From Scenedesmus sp. ARA3 (Eukaryota; Chlorophyta; Chlorophyceae; Sphaeropleales; Scenedesmaceae), in NCBI GenBank assembly GCA_004335835.1, contig RWJK01001811.1, positions 62,001-126,000 on the forward strand: a stretch of DNA of 64,000 nucleotides. Reading direction: 5' to 3'. The notes beneath the pieces were generated by a model. It was not told the origin of the DNA. It made no database searches and was given only the letters and a program-made list of their open reading frames with translations. Every line of letters starts with the position of its first letter. Positions within the stretch are counted from its first letter, which is position 1. A program made the position numbers and the translations under genes. Of this stretch, positions 23,635-36,331 are shown one piece after another.

Positions 23635-24521
23635 AGTAGCGCCGGTGGCAGCATCACGTGGTCACCCCAGCAGCCAGCCTGGCCTGCTACAGCAGAGGCA
23701 CTCGCCATGCTCACGCCAGCAAACCCGCTGAAGCCAAAGGAAGCTTCTGTGGGTGCTTCAGCTACACCCGCTGCATCCATGGCATGCGCCTCCACACCCC
23801 CTAGCACCCATGCAGCAGCTGCTGCCCCATCAATGCCGCCTGGCGCAGGCGCCTCGTCATACACACCCATTGCGAGCAGCACGTCAGCTGGCAGCTGCGG
23901 CACGGGGTCTGTCCTGCGGCGCCTGCGGCTCTGCTGGCTGCTGCTGCTGCTGCTGGGGGCCTCCGGCGCGCTGCGGCGCTTTTCCAGGCTGACACGGCAG
24001 GAGCGCTTATGCCCATCAAACATGTACAGCTGCAGCAGCAGTTGCGCAGCGAAGGGAGATGTGAATACGCATGCAGCATCGCAGTTGAGACATTCTGTAG
24101 CTGGCAGTGCAGCCTAAGCTGATCAGTACAGCAGCTGCTAGCTGCATGTACACAACACACGGCGCGCACTTGTTACAAGCCGCTTCTGGGCTCAGCACGA
24201 CATGCTCTGTTGGCAGGCAATGTCCTGTTGTTCAAGGCCCTGGCTGATATGTCTGCAACAACAGCAACGCTCTGGTGGTTGCAGCAACTCGGCAGTGATA
24301 CTCACTGGCTCCAGGCGGCCACACTGCTGGCAGTAGCGGAAGGCCCCTGCTGAGGCACCTGTGCAGTGCACGACATCCGCCTGCAGGCAGCCAATACACG
24401 CAGGCTTTGAGCACCTGTGGTGCCAGGCCTCCCTGGCTGCGCCGGGGCGTAGCACACCTGCCGCCGCTGCTTTCGCTGCGGTATGTGGCACCACAGCCTG
24501 TTGATGAAGCAGAGATAACAT
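22371..24521 (-). CDS. SBP-box transcription factor, Gln/Ala-rich
   Basis: Plant and green algal DNA-binding factor. Two exons, 24521-24306 and 24029-22371 (TAG), join in phase to give 624 residues. The junction restores the SBP second zinc-binding region: FRYCQQCGRLEP | LYMFDGHKRSCRVSLEKRR. Basic residues (KRR, then SRRRRRTD) form the likely nuclear localisation signal. The usual His after CQQC is missing (GRLEP instead of SRFH). The first finger is compressed: CSKPACIGC is present but the canonical amino-terminal C-x4-C was not found, so an upstream exon may be missing. The rest is low complexity with poly-Gln and poly-Ala runs; the C-terminus (HMQQLQQQLQEVQQMMGQL) is a probable coiled coil. 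The start is uncertain; an overlapping frame begins at 24810. Confidence 0.8.
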
Positions 24522-25011
24522 GATTCAACATGCAAGCAGTCCACCGAAGCTGACGCCCAATATCAGCATCAAAGCTACCGGCCCCGCGCCACAATGGAGC
24601 GGCAACAGGAGGGAGCACTACACCAATCTGTTCTGCAAGTATTTCGAACACACCAAGCCTTTCCAAGGAAAGCAGCAATGACCCTAACACCAAGAACCTA
24701 TAAAAGCCCCAAGCATCGTCCGACACCAAACACATCACCTTCACCGCAGCATCTGACATGGATAACAGGTCACGCAAATCTCCAGCGCAATCAGACAAAG
24801 CTGACTCCAAACACAGTACTGTAGTCGCAACGCACGATTACAATACGCGCACGTTGAATATCCTGTGTGCCTGTTGTGCACAGAATGGCTGCGGGCCGCT
24901 GCAGGCTGATGTGTGTGCTGGGAGCGCAACGAGGGCTGCACAAAGGTGAGAGAGTCGCCAAGCCATGCTGAGTCATGTGCTGAGTCATGTGCTGAGTCCC
25001 TGTTCACATGG

Positions 25012-25110
25012 CCCAAAGCCTGTGCTTGGCCAACTCTTGTCGGGTGTCACGTGCTGATTGCCTTTTCAAATGCCCCAAAGCCTGTGTTTGGCCAATTCTT
25101 GTCGGGTTTA
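25012..25110. repeat. Direct repeat pair
   Basis: CCCAAAGCCTGTGCTTGGCC at 25012 and CCCAAAGCCTGTGTTTGGCC at 25074, each followed by a near-identical AA(C/T)TCTTGTCGGGT. The spacing is about 62 bp. Confidence 0.8.
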
Positions 25111-26604
25111 CCTTCATGTGATATGGGCAGATGCGCTTCATCAGGTTGTATGGCTTGCCAACAGCCATCAGGTCCACCATGCATCCTTCAGCCTGCAGTA
25201 TATGCACCCGGGGCAGCAGGAGCAGCAGCAGCAGCATGCAGCACCATTGAAATGACCTGGCCAGGGCGCCAGCAACACTAGGTGACCCACTGCTCACAAC
25301 TCACTGGCAGGTGGTCACCACAAGTCCCCAGCCAGCATTCCTACTTAGCCACCAGTGTTTCAGTCTCGCGGCTGGACAGGCTATTACAACCTGTATGATG
25401 TCATCTTGGTGAGAACTGCCGTTCTGCCTGACCTGTCAGCGTATGTTTCGTGTAGTCAGCGTAAAGCAGCGTGTCATCGCAACCAGTATCATGCTTCAGC
25501 ATGCCGTGCATTTCACCTGACACTGCCGCAGGTCCATTGCTTCATTATTTCTGTGCGTCATTGCGCCTGCTGAAGCAAGATCGGCCGCTTGAGCGAGGTC
25601 GAGCTACGAGGACTGACCAGGTAGGGCTACCAGGAGCCACCCTTCACCGCTGTCCTGATACCCTGACTGCAATGGTCTTGAACGTGAAGCATTGAATGTT
25701 TGTAAGCTGCAAGTTGCTGTCTAACCTGGCTGAACAGGGGTGCCCGCTCTGCTCCAGACTGAGAAGCCAAAGTCTGGGAACCGCAAGGCCGGTGCACCAG
25801 GTCCAGCAATTATGTTAACACAGACAGTTCAAAACAGATAGGGGGCTGCTTGGCGTGATGGCATAAGAAGTCATGAGACAAAGGATCACCACGTTCACTA
25901 TGTACACTGTGAACACAGCCATGACCGTAGTATTAAGATACCCTTTATTGTTGAGGATGCATTGATGAAGAACGCTTGTAGAGGTGGATCACATTGAGGA
26001 ATTCTGACAGGACGTTTTAGGTGAGGTCACGAACAGTCTTTCCAGAGCAACAGCTTTAGCCAAACAGAGCTTCTCAATTCAATCATTTGTTATATTACAG
26101 GATTACGAATTCTTGCGGTTCGCGACAGCTTCAAACGAGCCAACAGTGTCACTATGCCGGGCGGAGATACCCGGCAGAGCCCCCTGCAGCAGGGACCCTG
26201 CAAACCCCTGTTGTCACAAACAGAGATGTGCCTGGCTCTCCAACACCAGCTGATGAATGTTATGCTACTGCTCAATGCGAGCCAGTAGTGCTGCTTGTTG
26301 TGTGCTTTGCTCCGCATACAACGCTCTCAAGAGGCCTCTTCCCTAGGGATGATGGGGCGTTGAAATCAACAACAGCATCTGACAGCATGCAGCCTCGCTG
26401 TTCAAAGCCACCATTTTCACATGCTTCAACTCCCTCTTGATAACTCTGTTGTGTGTATGAACGCTCACATACATGTTGGTGGTAGTCGTGACAGCAGGAA
26501 TGCGGTACCGGTAGTGTGTCACACTGTGACAGTGCTGTGCAGCACCGTGACGCCGGACAGGCTGGCGGCTGCGGTTACAGCTGTCTCACGGGAGCCACAC
26601 ACGC

Positions 26605-26670
26605 CTTCTCCAGCCTTAACTTAACCAGGAGCTGCAGAGCTGCCTGGGTAGTCACTCACTCACTCAGGTC
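26605..26670. repeat. Dispersed repeat, copy 1 (copy 2 at 27677-27742)
   Basis: Both copies share AGCCT(T/G)AACTTA, then CCAGGAGC(T/G)GCAGAGCTG, then CCTGGGTAGTCACTCAC. They lie about 1.07 kb apart in the same orientation and could be termini or fragments of an old mobile element. Confidence 0.7.
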
Positions 26671-26750
26671 TCACGGGAGGCCGCCGGCGGCCGGTGACTG
26701 CGAAGTCACTGGCCGCTGGAAGATGAAGCTACTGGCAGCTATAGCTGACT

Positions 26751-26880
26751 AGCTAGTCACTAGTGACAGCTCCTGGAAGGAGCCCCTACTGGCAGCTAGT
26801 CACTAGTGACAGCTTCTTGAAGGAGAAGCCGCCGGCAGCTAGTCCCTAGTGACAGCTCCTGGCAGGAGCCGCTGGCAGCT
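26751..26880. repeat. 43-44-bp tandem repeat, three copies
   Basis: AGCTAGTC(A/C)CTAGTGACAGC begins at 26751, 26794 and 26838. Each unit contains the small palindrome CTAGTCACTAG or its variant and a CTCCTGGAAGGAG-like inverted repeat. Confidence 0.8.
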
Positions 26881-27918
26881 GCCGGATTGCTGCAGGAACG
26901 TATGCCTAGCCGCGACTATATACAGGCGGCCAGCGTGTGAAGCACCAGGAGACAGTACTAGTGAGAGAGAGCGCACAGCGCCCGGGTAGTGTGCCTTTTT
27001 TGACATTTGATCTGAAGCGAGATCCACCGTGTGCTGTCTACACGACCTGAGCTTACCAGCTCGATCTACCTGGCCTCTGAGACCGCTGTCCTGCACCACA
27101 GGGCGTCCACATTCAGCCGCAGCCGTGTCCAGAGCGCACCTAAGTAACTGCGCCCACAGCATCGACCCAGCAGCTCATGCCACCAGCTGCCAGCAATCAT
27201 CAGCCTGTACAGTCAAGCAGCGGCCACCAGAGGTAAGCCTCACTGCTATCCAGCCCTTTGGAAAACAACAGCCCAGCTATTATCCTGCACACGCAGACTT
27301 GTGACAGCTTTCTTATTGCCAGCTAACCTTGCAGTGGCGCAGCCTGCATCAAACAACCTGCATGCACTGGTGCCACGTCAACAGCCAGTGCCCTAGGGCC
27401 TTGCCCTGATAACCCGTGTTCCTGTGACCCAACAACAGCGGTGCAATTGCAACGCCCATCGCTGCGTGCGCGTGCGAGTGCAGCAGCCCAGTGCCAGCGG
27501 CAGAGCGCGCTGTAGTTCAACCCATGTCTCCTGCTGGCAGCCGCCACGCGCCAGCTGGCTACAAGCCGCATGTTTCGTCTCTTTATGAACCCCAGTGCGT
27601 GCCTTTATCCGCATACTTATATACAAGGGTCAGATAGAGGGTGTGGAGCCCAGCGGCGCCGCCCCTGGCCACACACACCCTCTTAGCCTGAACTTACCCA
27701 GGAGCGGCAGAGCTGCCTGGGTAGTCACTCACGCACTCACTATACAAGGGTCTAATAACCAAGGGTCCTTTGGCCAGCTGGTTTAATGTGCCCTGCAAAA
27801 GTTTGAGGTGCATTGCTCGATGGAACCTGGCACCCAGGCATTTTAACCTCCTCCGTGCCCGCCATGCGTATAAGTTTGCAGGAGGCTGCTGTAGTGCACA
27901 GCAGCCTGCTTAACGATT

Positions 27919-27947
27919 TTACAGCTGACCCTGAGGGTCAGCTGTAA
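27919..27947. repeat. Perfect 29-nt inverted repeat carrying TGTAA on both strands
   Basis: Left arm TTACAGCTGACCCT, single centre base G, right arm AGGGTCAGCTGTAA. Both strands therefore end the arm in TGTAA. Confidence 0.9.
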
Positions 27948-29323
27948 GACCGTCAACGGCAGACAACTTGTGATGCACTGGTTTGGCAGCAGCTGGAGCA
28001 GCTGCGCCCAGTGCCATTGGCAGCAGCAGAGGCTAGGACCGAATCAGAGCATCATACCTGCCTGCTTTTTCAAGTGTTCAAGCTTGGATAGTCCTTGCCG
28101 ACGGCTCTCTTCCACGCCAGCCATCAGCCACATAGCACAAGATGCACTGACAAATTCGTTCGATCACTTCCATCTGCTTCACATGCTGAAAATTCTGAAC
28201 TCCATGTTAACAGCAAAATATGCTTGCACCAGGCCGCCCTGGCATGGCGACAACTGCTGATGTATGCCTTTGTTAGGCCTGCGCACCAGTGACACGAGTT
28301 TAGGCCCTGAAGAACATACGGTATAGTTTACAACTTTTATCATTGGACAAATGAGCACTGGGGGACCTTGGGCAGGGGGTCTCCTGGACCAGCAATGCTT
28401 GAAGGTGCGCAGATTTGCTAAGACTGTCCATCCTTGCAAACATTCGCATCACAGTGCCAGATGCCAGCTTTTTCTATATTGCCTAGGACACTGTGCAATG
28501 TTCACTATTGTTTAGCAGTCATACAGTCTCTGCGTCTTAGGTGTCGTATCAATCTTGACATGCCCGGCACTGCGGCATGATGCAAGAGGGGATAGGCCAT
28601 CCCCTCTTCCCCCTCTAGAATAGCAGAGGGGTAGTACCACCTCGCTTCATTTTACTTTTGAAAGTCAATTAGCCTTTAAAATACGTCCTAACGTCCTAAC
28701 AAACTGTGATAGATGTGTGGCACTGCAACTGAGGTTGGCACACTGTGACAGTCTGCACAGAGGTGATCTGTCTCACTGAGCGTGAGATGCATCATTATAC
28801 ATACGTATCCCAATGTCCTTTCAGGTAGATTAGAGGCTCGCACATCCCGCTTAGTGCTATTCTCGCAATGGTGACGGTCAAGTGCAGTGCACAAAGCAGG
28901 CAACAGCTGCAGTGTGACACTGGTGAGTACACCCAACAGACGTTAGCCGCCTTCGGTGTTCAAGTTGCAGCCTTGGCGCATCATAAACTGCTGAATAATA
29001 CGCAGAAGTGTAGATGATAATTAGTGTATCACCACTTTCGCCTGTCAAGTACGCTATTGACGAGCAGGTATCCGTCGCCTTCGATACGATAGTGGCTTGA
29101 CACAGGAGTGCCTATTGACGCCGTGTTCTCTTTCGCCGGCTTTCATGACTGATGCGAGCGATAAAAATATTTTTCTGAACCACAAAAACTTACAAGGGAC
29201 CTGCAGCGGTGTCTCACTGTCCAACAGTGCATCGTCTTGTACGCTTATCGCGATTCATGTGATCCCGGTTGAAGTGATCATCGACTTTTTGATTGGAGTG
29301 ATTACATCTTCGTGCGGCTCAAA

Positions 29324-30487
29324 ATGTGGAGCTGCACGATATTTGTGCTGGCCCTGCTGGTGGTGGCTGAGGTAAGGGGCAGAGCTGCGAGCAGCAACTT
29401 TGATCAAAGTTGATCACAGCAGGCAGCTTGCCACAGCTTTAACATCTACACACAAACAATTTATATATGAGACCTCATACCTTGGAGTGTAGTGGCTTGT
29501 GCAGCACCAGCAAAGAACCTGCAGCAACTGTCAGGAAGCAGTGGGTTCATCAGCTGCTGCATGCTTGCTGTGAGCTCTTGAAACCGGGCCAAGGCAATAG
29601 AGCCAAGGCCGCTCCTGTGAACTTAACAAAGCATTTACCTACAGCTATACGCCAGTGTAGCAGCGTAACACCGTAAGCGGAGTCCAAGCAGGATGCGCTG
29701 ACTTGCACACTCCTGCAAGAAGCTTGGCACATCCTTTTTTTGCATCCTTGGGGTGTGCAGCAGTGTCCCAAAAATTCAGCTGCTGATTGCCTGCAGCTGC
29801 TGCGCCGCTGCTTCAGCTGCGTCGTAAGTGCTGTCGTCCTGTGCGCTGTGCGGTTGCATGTAGGGCACGCCGCTGCAAGCATCCCGCTCCAACGCCCACC
29901 CAGGTGCAAGGAGCCTGCTGCAGCTTCCGGTCAAGACAAAGCTGGTGCAGCAGCCCCCAGCATTCATGGCTGGCCTTGCAGCGAGCTGCCCCCCTGATGA
30001 CGACTGCCGTGACCTCAGGATCAACTTCTCCTACGAGAGCAGCAAGAAGGTGTTCTCCGACCTTGTTGCCAGCGGTACCTTCCAGTTCATCGACCCCAAC
30101 GGATGCACAGGCATGCTTGGAGGCTCTTGCTCAGCCACTGCCAGGATCCCCTACACAGACGGCATTATAAAGCCGATCACCGGCACGCCGACAATTGTGA
30201 TGGGCAAAGGCACCGGCTTGCATGCCCTGAAAGAGGTGAAGGCGGAGCTGCGCTGGGGCACAGCCGCCACATGCGTGCCAGGCACCCTGCCGCCACCAGC
30301 AGTGCCCAGCGGCACCACCATGTTCTACTACGGCACCAAGTGCCAGGTGGTGATATTTGAATACAACGCCGCCAAGCCCTCCAACATCTGCAACCACTAC
30401 TTCACAGGCAAGACGCACGCACAGATCAACTACGACGAGAAGCAGCCGCCCAACTCCAAGCAGTCCCCTAAAATCCAGGTGCGGTGA
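29324..30487 (+). CDS. Small secreted protein of unknown family
   Basis: Two exons, 29324-29371 and 29924-30487 (TGA), joined in phase give 203 residues. Exon 1 encodes exactly a hydrophobic signal segment, MWSCTIFVLALLVVAE, and the donor GTAAGG follows directly. The mature part has six to seven Cys, including PPDDDCRDLRINFSY, FIDPNGCTGMLGGSC and TKCQVVIFEYNAAKPSNICN, and looks like a compact beta-rich disulphide domain. No family was recognised. A TGTAA lies about 57 bp after the stop (30543-30547), as expected for a green algal poly(A) signal. Confidence 0.72.
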
Positions 30488-33400
30488 TGACGGCAGGCGC
30501 TTGGTTTGCAGAGACTCTGCCATGCATGCCAGCATCCTGAAACTGTAAGTGTGGTGTGGTTGTGTCACAGCTCAGTCAGCTTGCAGATTACCTGTCAACA
30601 ACACACAATCATAGAATTGCTGGACAAACAGCGGTCACGCGGGTCAGGCGCTGCAATATGCCACAATGTGCTGCCATCGCATGGAGCTGCCATGCCGTAC
30701 CACCCATGCAACCGCTGGCTCTGCTGCTGCTATGCCTCTGCAGGTGTGGTCCTGCAAAGACCTGGTATATGACACAGGTGACTGCCAAACGTGTTGACAC
30801 AGCGCTGAAGTAACAGCTTCATTGGCAGCAGCTTGTGCAGTGGAAAGTGCTGCAACACAGAACTCCTGCCACCGTCAATCCATTTGTGGCTAGCTGGTGA
30901 TGGTGGTGTGTTCACGTGGCACTGCCAGGGGTGCTGAAAACTGGGTTGCTATCTGCCGCGTGTACCAATGCATGCGCTGGCAGCCGCTGATACTGCAAGC
31001 CTTGCTGGCTGCTTCAAGGGATGGCTCCTGGCAAGCACCGCAGAGATTTGGGTGCAGAAGCAGGCGGACAATGCGTCAGCTTCTCAGTGGTGTTGACTGT
31101 TGGATCTCAGCAACCATGTTGTGATCTCTGCATTCATTGTGTGGTCTCCTGACTGGGGTGCGCACCTTGTGAAGATAAAGATGATGCGTATTGTGTGTCG
31201 TTCCTGCCAGTGCCTTTTGTGCCATTCTGCTCGTGCTGTGCTTGCACAAATGTCTGAGTTAACGCTTATTTTACGGGAAGTGTGCTGTGGAGCTGCTCAT
31301 GGCAGGGGCCCTGTCATTTTAACTCGTGAAGGTTTCTGTCGTGCAGCTTTGGCAGCAGCAACCTCGTTGTATAAAATTTTCAATTACACACGGGCCGTGC
31401 ATGATTCTGTTTTATCAGATTGACTCAAGCCGTTGCAGGCCTTGATCTGATGTATTGATGTGCACTGCACTGCGCTCTACAACCGTTCTGGCGGGCCGCC
31501 CGCAATGGGTACTTGTGAGTCCCTGGGGCAGTCTGCTCCTAGGCGGCCTGGCGTCCAAGTCCATTCGCAGCTTGTTTCAGGGCTTCTTCTGTCAACGCGT
31601 AGTAGGATAGGAATGAGTTCTGACAATAGAGCTCTCAGGCCCATACCGGGCCTGTCCTTGTCCTTCTCTACTTCGCGGAAGAGCACAGGCTCAAGCAGGC
31701 TCGCCTGCTTCTGATGCATAGGACTTGTAACTTGCAACTTGGTCTTCACTACACTGAGTACTAGTAGTGAGCGATGGGGCAGAGGTGCACATGTAGCCCT
31801 GTGTAGCTAGGAAAAGTGGCTAGGCAATAGCGTTTGTTGAGGCCCAATGGCACCGCTGCCGCCTTGACTACAGCTGAGTACATTACAGTCGTACATGCAG
31901 TACTCGAGGAGCTGTACTTTGTACTTTTGGATGTCCTGAAAATGGCAGAGTCTGTGTACTTTGCATCTGGATATCCTCGAGGGCCTGGCTTAGCTACACG
32001 GAACACTGCTGCCATATGTATCTCCAGAGCTCTGCAACCCTGTACTTTGTACTTTTGGATGTACTAAAGCAGTGCACTTGAGTACACTGAAGTACAAGCC
32101 GCCACAGCCAAGGACTCCTTGGAGTACTATGTACTGCAGGGTTCACCTGAATGTGCTGCCACGCCTGTACTTTGTAGCGCTGCGTGCTGCTATGTGCCGC
32201 CATGTACCAACTGCAGACCCCCTTCAGACCCCCTTCTATCCAGGTCAAGAAACATGATGCTGCAGCACATCAAACCACTCAGTACCAGATCAAATAAGTG
32301 TTGTGCAGCTTCATAGCACTATGCAGCAGCATTTCCAGTAGGTACTCCTGCTTGTGCCGCAATTCCAATGCATGGCAAACAACACCAGTGACGGCAGCAA
32401 TACACTTTGCACAAGAAATTGGCTTTCGAGTTTCTTATGTGCAAATATCCATGTGCAGGTGACAACAATGCTACACTGTTGATGTTGCTGCATTTGGGCG
32501 CTGTTCATGGCTCACGCGGTCACCGCCACCGACAGTTTCCTTACATCAGTGAACATCAAGTCACTTTGATGTCCAGCTCTGCCTTGTTCGGACACAGCAA
32601 AAGCTTGTCCGGACATCGAACACATTCCAGGCATTGCAGGACAGCCAGAATGCTCATGTATGGTTTTCAAGGGACGCAACAGCCACGGCAGGCAGCGGCA
32701 GAACAGGGGCAAGCCAGGGCACAGGTTTTACAAGAGACCTTGCATCCACACGTTAACACTCCCTGTCACAGGGTACAGTGATATCACTGTACAGTCATGC
32801 ATGACTGTACCAACTCATGAGCTGATCAGCCAGTTACCCCCCCNTGGCCCCCCTCTACTCCGCAATGGGGACAATCACATTGCAGGGAATTCAGAAATCG
32901 GTAAGTGGGCTCCATGCGGCATCTTCACGAACGGTCAGACTCTGCAGAGTTCTCAGCTGAGAATGGGCCCATTCTTGCCCGGGCTCTACCCAAGTGCCCG
33001 TGCTGCCTTCCGTCCGAAGATTTAAACAGTTATCGGGGAACACAAAAACATGAAGCTGTCACAAATTAAATTGACGCTGGTGAACTATCGTGCGAATCAA
33101 ACAAAAGACGACGTTGACGTTCAATGCAAGTCGTAACCTTTCAACCGCAAATCGAAACGAAAGCGACACAGCCTGCTGAAAGTCGATAGATGCATATATG
33201 AAACTTACCTGATCGTTTTCGACGAAATTTCCATGGAACCATGCATGCTTTGACCAGGAGACCCTACCAACCACCCCTCAAGAGCAGAATAAGAGAATTC
33301 CCAGCGAAACATAGTTGAAAATGGAATCCCAACGAGCGAAAATATTGAATTTTGAATCCCAACCCACCTATAAGAACAGAATCAGAGGATACATCAGACA

Positions 33401-33704
33401 CAGGAACTCATGTACCATGGCAATGCCTGCATGCCATGCATCAGGCTTAATTTGCTGTTGTAAACAACCTTAAGGTGGCACAGCTTGGCCTTGTCGTCTG
33501 TGGAAGCAGAATAGTTAGCGTACTGGACGCAGTGACGACAGCGTACACTTGGCGACACGCCCAGAGCAGGAGCGCCTGCTACTCTTCATACGCACAGACA
33601 TCACTATCTGAAAGTGTTTGAAGTCAACAAACATCCAACCATTACGTTTATCCCTGCTGTTGGTTTCCCCCGTTGCAAGCCCAGGACACCCTGCACACGC
33701 GAAT
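30488..33704. other. Intergenic, no supported gene
   Basis: About 3.2 kb. It holds a degenerate repeat based on TGTACTTTGTACTTTTGGAT (31915 and 32041), two overlapping perfect palindromes at 32773-32810, and one undetermined base at 32844 within a C-rich stretch. No coding family is recognisable. Confidence 0.5.
32773..32810. repeat. Two overlapping perfect palindromes
   Basis: GTACAGTGATATCACTGTAC (20 nt, 32773-32792) and a 22-nt palindrome (32789-32810; half-site GTACAGTCATG) are both perfect and share the central GTAC at 32789-32792. Confidence 0.9.
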
Positions 33705-36290
33705 ATGGCTGCCTGGTGTGCGCAGCCTTGCGCACGCCAGCAACTGTATAGCCTGTTGATCATAGCTGCTTTCTTGGTAGCACACGCAGAATCCCACAGG
33801 ACACTGCTGCAGCCAGAAGGGAAGGAGACCAAGATAAAGAAGAACAAGATATTCGACAACGTAAAGTTTGATAACGTAGATTCAGAAACTGGCCAGCCGT
33901 TCCCACCCACTGGCAGGCGAAATGGCTTCAGGGCGAAGGGGGATGCTAAGCAGTTCCTGAAGCAGCTGGGCCGCGATCTCACGGAGCAGCTTGTGTTCAA
34001 TCTGAATCTCTTTGACAAAGACAACGTTGATGATGCTATCGATGCGCTCGAGAAGACGCTGTCGAGCAGCGATGATTTGGTGCGCGGCACCCCTGCCAAT
34101 GCTGCATGTGTGCTCAGCTACAGCACTATCATGATGCTGGCCAGCTGCACCTGGGGTCTCCTGCACTAGCAGTGCTGTACATGTGCAATGGTTTCGCCCA
34201 TCAGCGGTTGCATAGCAGCAAACCTGGCAGCCTACAGGGCGTGGGCAGCACATCCTCCGCTCTGCGTGCTAGTCTGAACAGCTCATCTGCTTGAAAAGGT
34301 GGCAGCAGCATCACAACAGACTGCCAAGTTGTACACTTGGCATGCAGCTCAGCAACTCAGCCTAAAGTCTAGGCACATGCGTGCAGTAGCCGCACTCTGC
34401 AACTTGGCGACCGCACAAACCTCCGGCTATATTGTTTGCAGATCCTCGATATGGATGACATGACGCTGTCGGTGGCCTGCGGTTCGCCTGTTGCGAATGC
34501 AACTCAAGAGGAGCTGCTGGCTGCATACAATTACGCCGCCACCTTGCCCTCAGCCGCAATCGCAACAGACGGCACTGGGCTGAGTTCCAGGCCTAACGCC
34601 AGATACAAGCTGTGGCTGGACTTCAAGGGCAGCACCATCACAGGCACAAGTGAGAGGCAGCGGCAACATGCGCTGCACCATGGCTGCAGATTCTGCATCG
34701 CCAGTGTGGCCGCACTGCAGTTCCTGGTCTGCACTCAAACAGCAGCAGCTGCCTCTGAAGCTGAGAAGCCCGCCGTGTTGCTTGTTTACGCATCGCTGGG
34801 CATGTCTCCTGCCAGCTTGTGGACTGCTCAAAATGGACGCCCTGCTGAGCTGTTGCAAAACCTGCCTTGTTGCAACGCAGGATGGAACGAGCTCTACTGT
34901 GACAATAGCGCAACTAGTCAATCCACAACCTACATGTACTGCACCAACCCGGCACCTCAAGGCGTTAACTCCTCTATTGTCATACCTCGGTAAGCCATTG
35001 ACTGGCCCACACAATTTTGGGTATCACGGTCAACTGTATCACATCCTGGCTTACAGCGATGGAAATGAGAACCCATGCTTGTAACACGCTCGTAACTGCT
35101 CATAATGTCAGAGTGCATCACTGAGCAACGCGGTGATGGCGTTTGTTTGCAGCAGCAGAGCTGCAGCATCAATTCCATCTGTACGTCCTAAATCTGGTGG
35201 ACAATGGAATCTCCCTTACTCAACTTGACTCTGCATTATTTTGCTGCAGGTATAATGAGGATGCTGACCCTAACTCTTTCAGCACGTGAGTGGCTGTGAG
35301 CTTTTGCTCATGGTGGCGTTTGTTGTGCATAAAACATACCAGGGGACGGGCTTGGCAACCAAGCAGAGCTGTCTGCTCCTTCCAGACAGCGCAGGGCACC
35401 AGCATGCACTCAGCTTGTATTGTATGGGCCTGATGTTGCCTGTCATGTGTCGATGCTGACACCTAGCTTGATCTGCTGTGGTGTGGTTGTCCTGCAGAGT
35501 TGAGCTGAACAACATGGAGATAATCTGGAGAGCCGTGTCTGAAGGTGAGCAGCTAGGAACACCACGTACTGCTTGCAGCAAGCAACCAACGTTTGCTGCG
35601 AGAATCAGCATCAAGAGCAGGCATGCTCAGCATGCAGGATACCAGACTTGCTTTTTGCATCGCCTGTGCTGCTGTAGCTGCCACCTCAATGCTGCTTCTG
35701 AAGCGGCACACAGTTGACGGCAAACCCTTGCCTGCAAGCGAACCCTGAATTCAAGCCAGCAACAGAGCTCACAACACTTCTGTGTTGCTGCTGCTTTCCA
35801 GACTACTGGCCCTTTGACATCGACGTGACAACCAACCCCCCAGTTGGGGCCCAATGGACTCCACAAAACTACCTGCGCCTTGTCATTGGGGGCAACGGAG
35901 CTTGGGTGGGCGGACCAGGCGGCATATCTTATGTGAGTGCAGCTGCAGCACATGCTACGAAATAAGCTGCCTTCCGCTGCCCAAACCCCGACTGTTGAGC
36001 AGTGCTTGCCAAAACTGTTTTGCAATCACAGCAATCAAGCATTTTGATGTTGCTAGACCAAGCTTGGCTGGGCTGTGTGTCCAACAGGTGTGCCTTTGTT
36101 ACGCATTGTCCTGCCACCTGCTGCCTACAACAGATCGACATGGTCAACCAAGCAAGCGCGGGCTTTTATCAACCTACATTTGTGTTCCCACAAAACCTCG
36201 GGCCAAATATTGCCAAGGTGGGTCGCTGGCACACACACAGGCAGCACAAGCAGTCTATGTGCGTGCGTGCGTGCATGCTTGCGTGCATGC

Positions 36291-36331
<41 letters not shown>

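Larger units (their letters stand above)
24522..29323. other. Intergenic, repeat-rich, no supported gene
   Basis: About 4.8 kb. It contains a 34-bp direct repeat pair (25013 and 25075), 43-44-bp tandem repeats at 26751-26880, a dispersed repeat pair (26605 and 27677), a perfect 29-nt palindrome at 27919-27947 and a short inverted repeat at 28585-28607 (AGAGGGGAT ... ATCCCCTCT). Open frames are chance. Confidence 0.5.

Noticed and set aside
24232..24810. Longer N-terminal exon for the SBP gene
   Set aside because: The frame is open and protein-like in part, but no donor in the right phase joins it to the SBP exon, so it was not merged.
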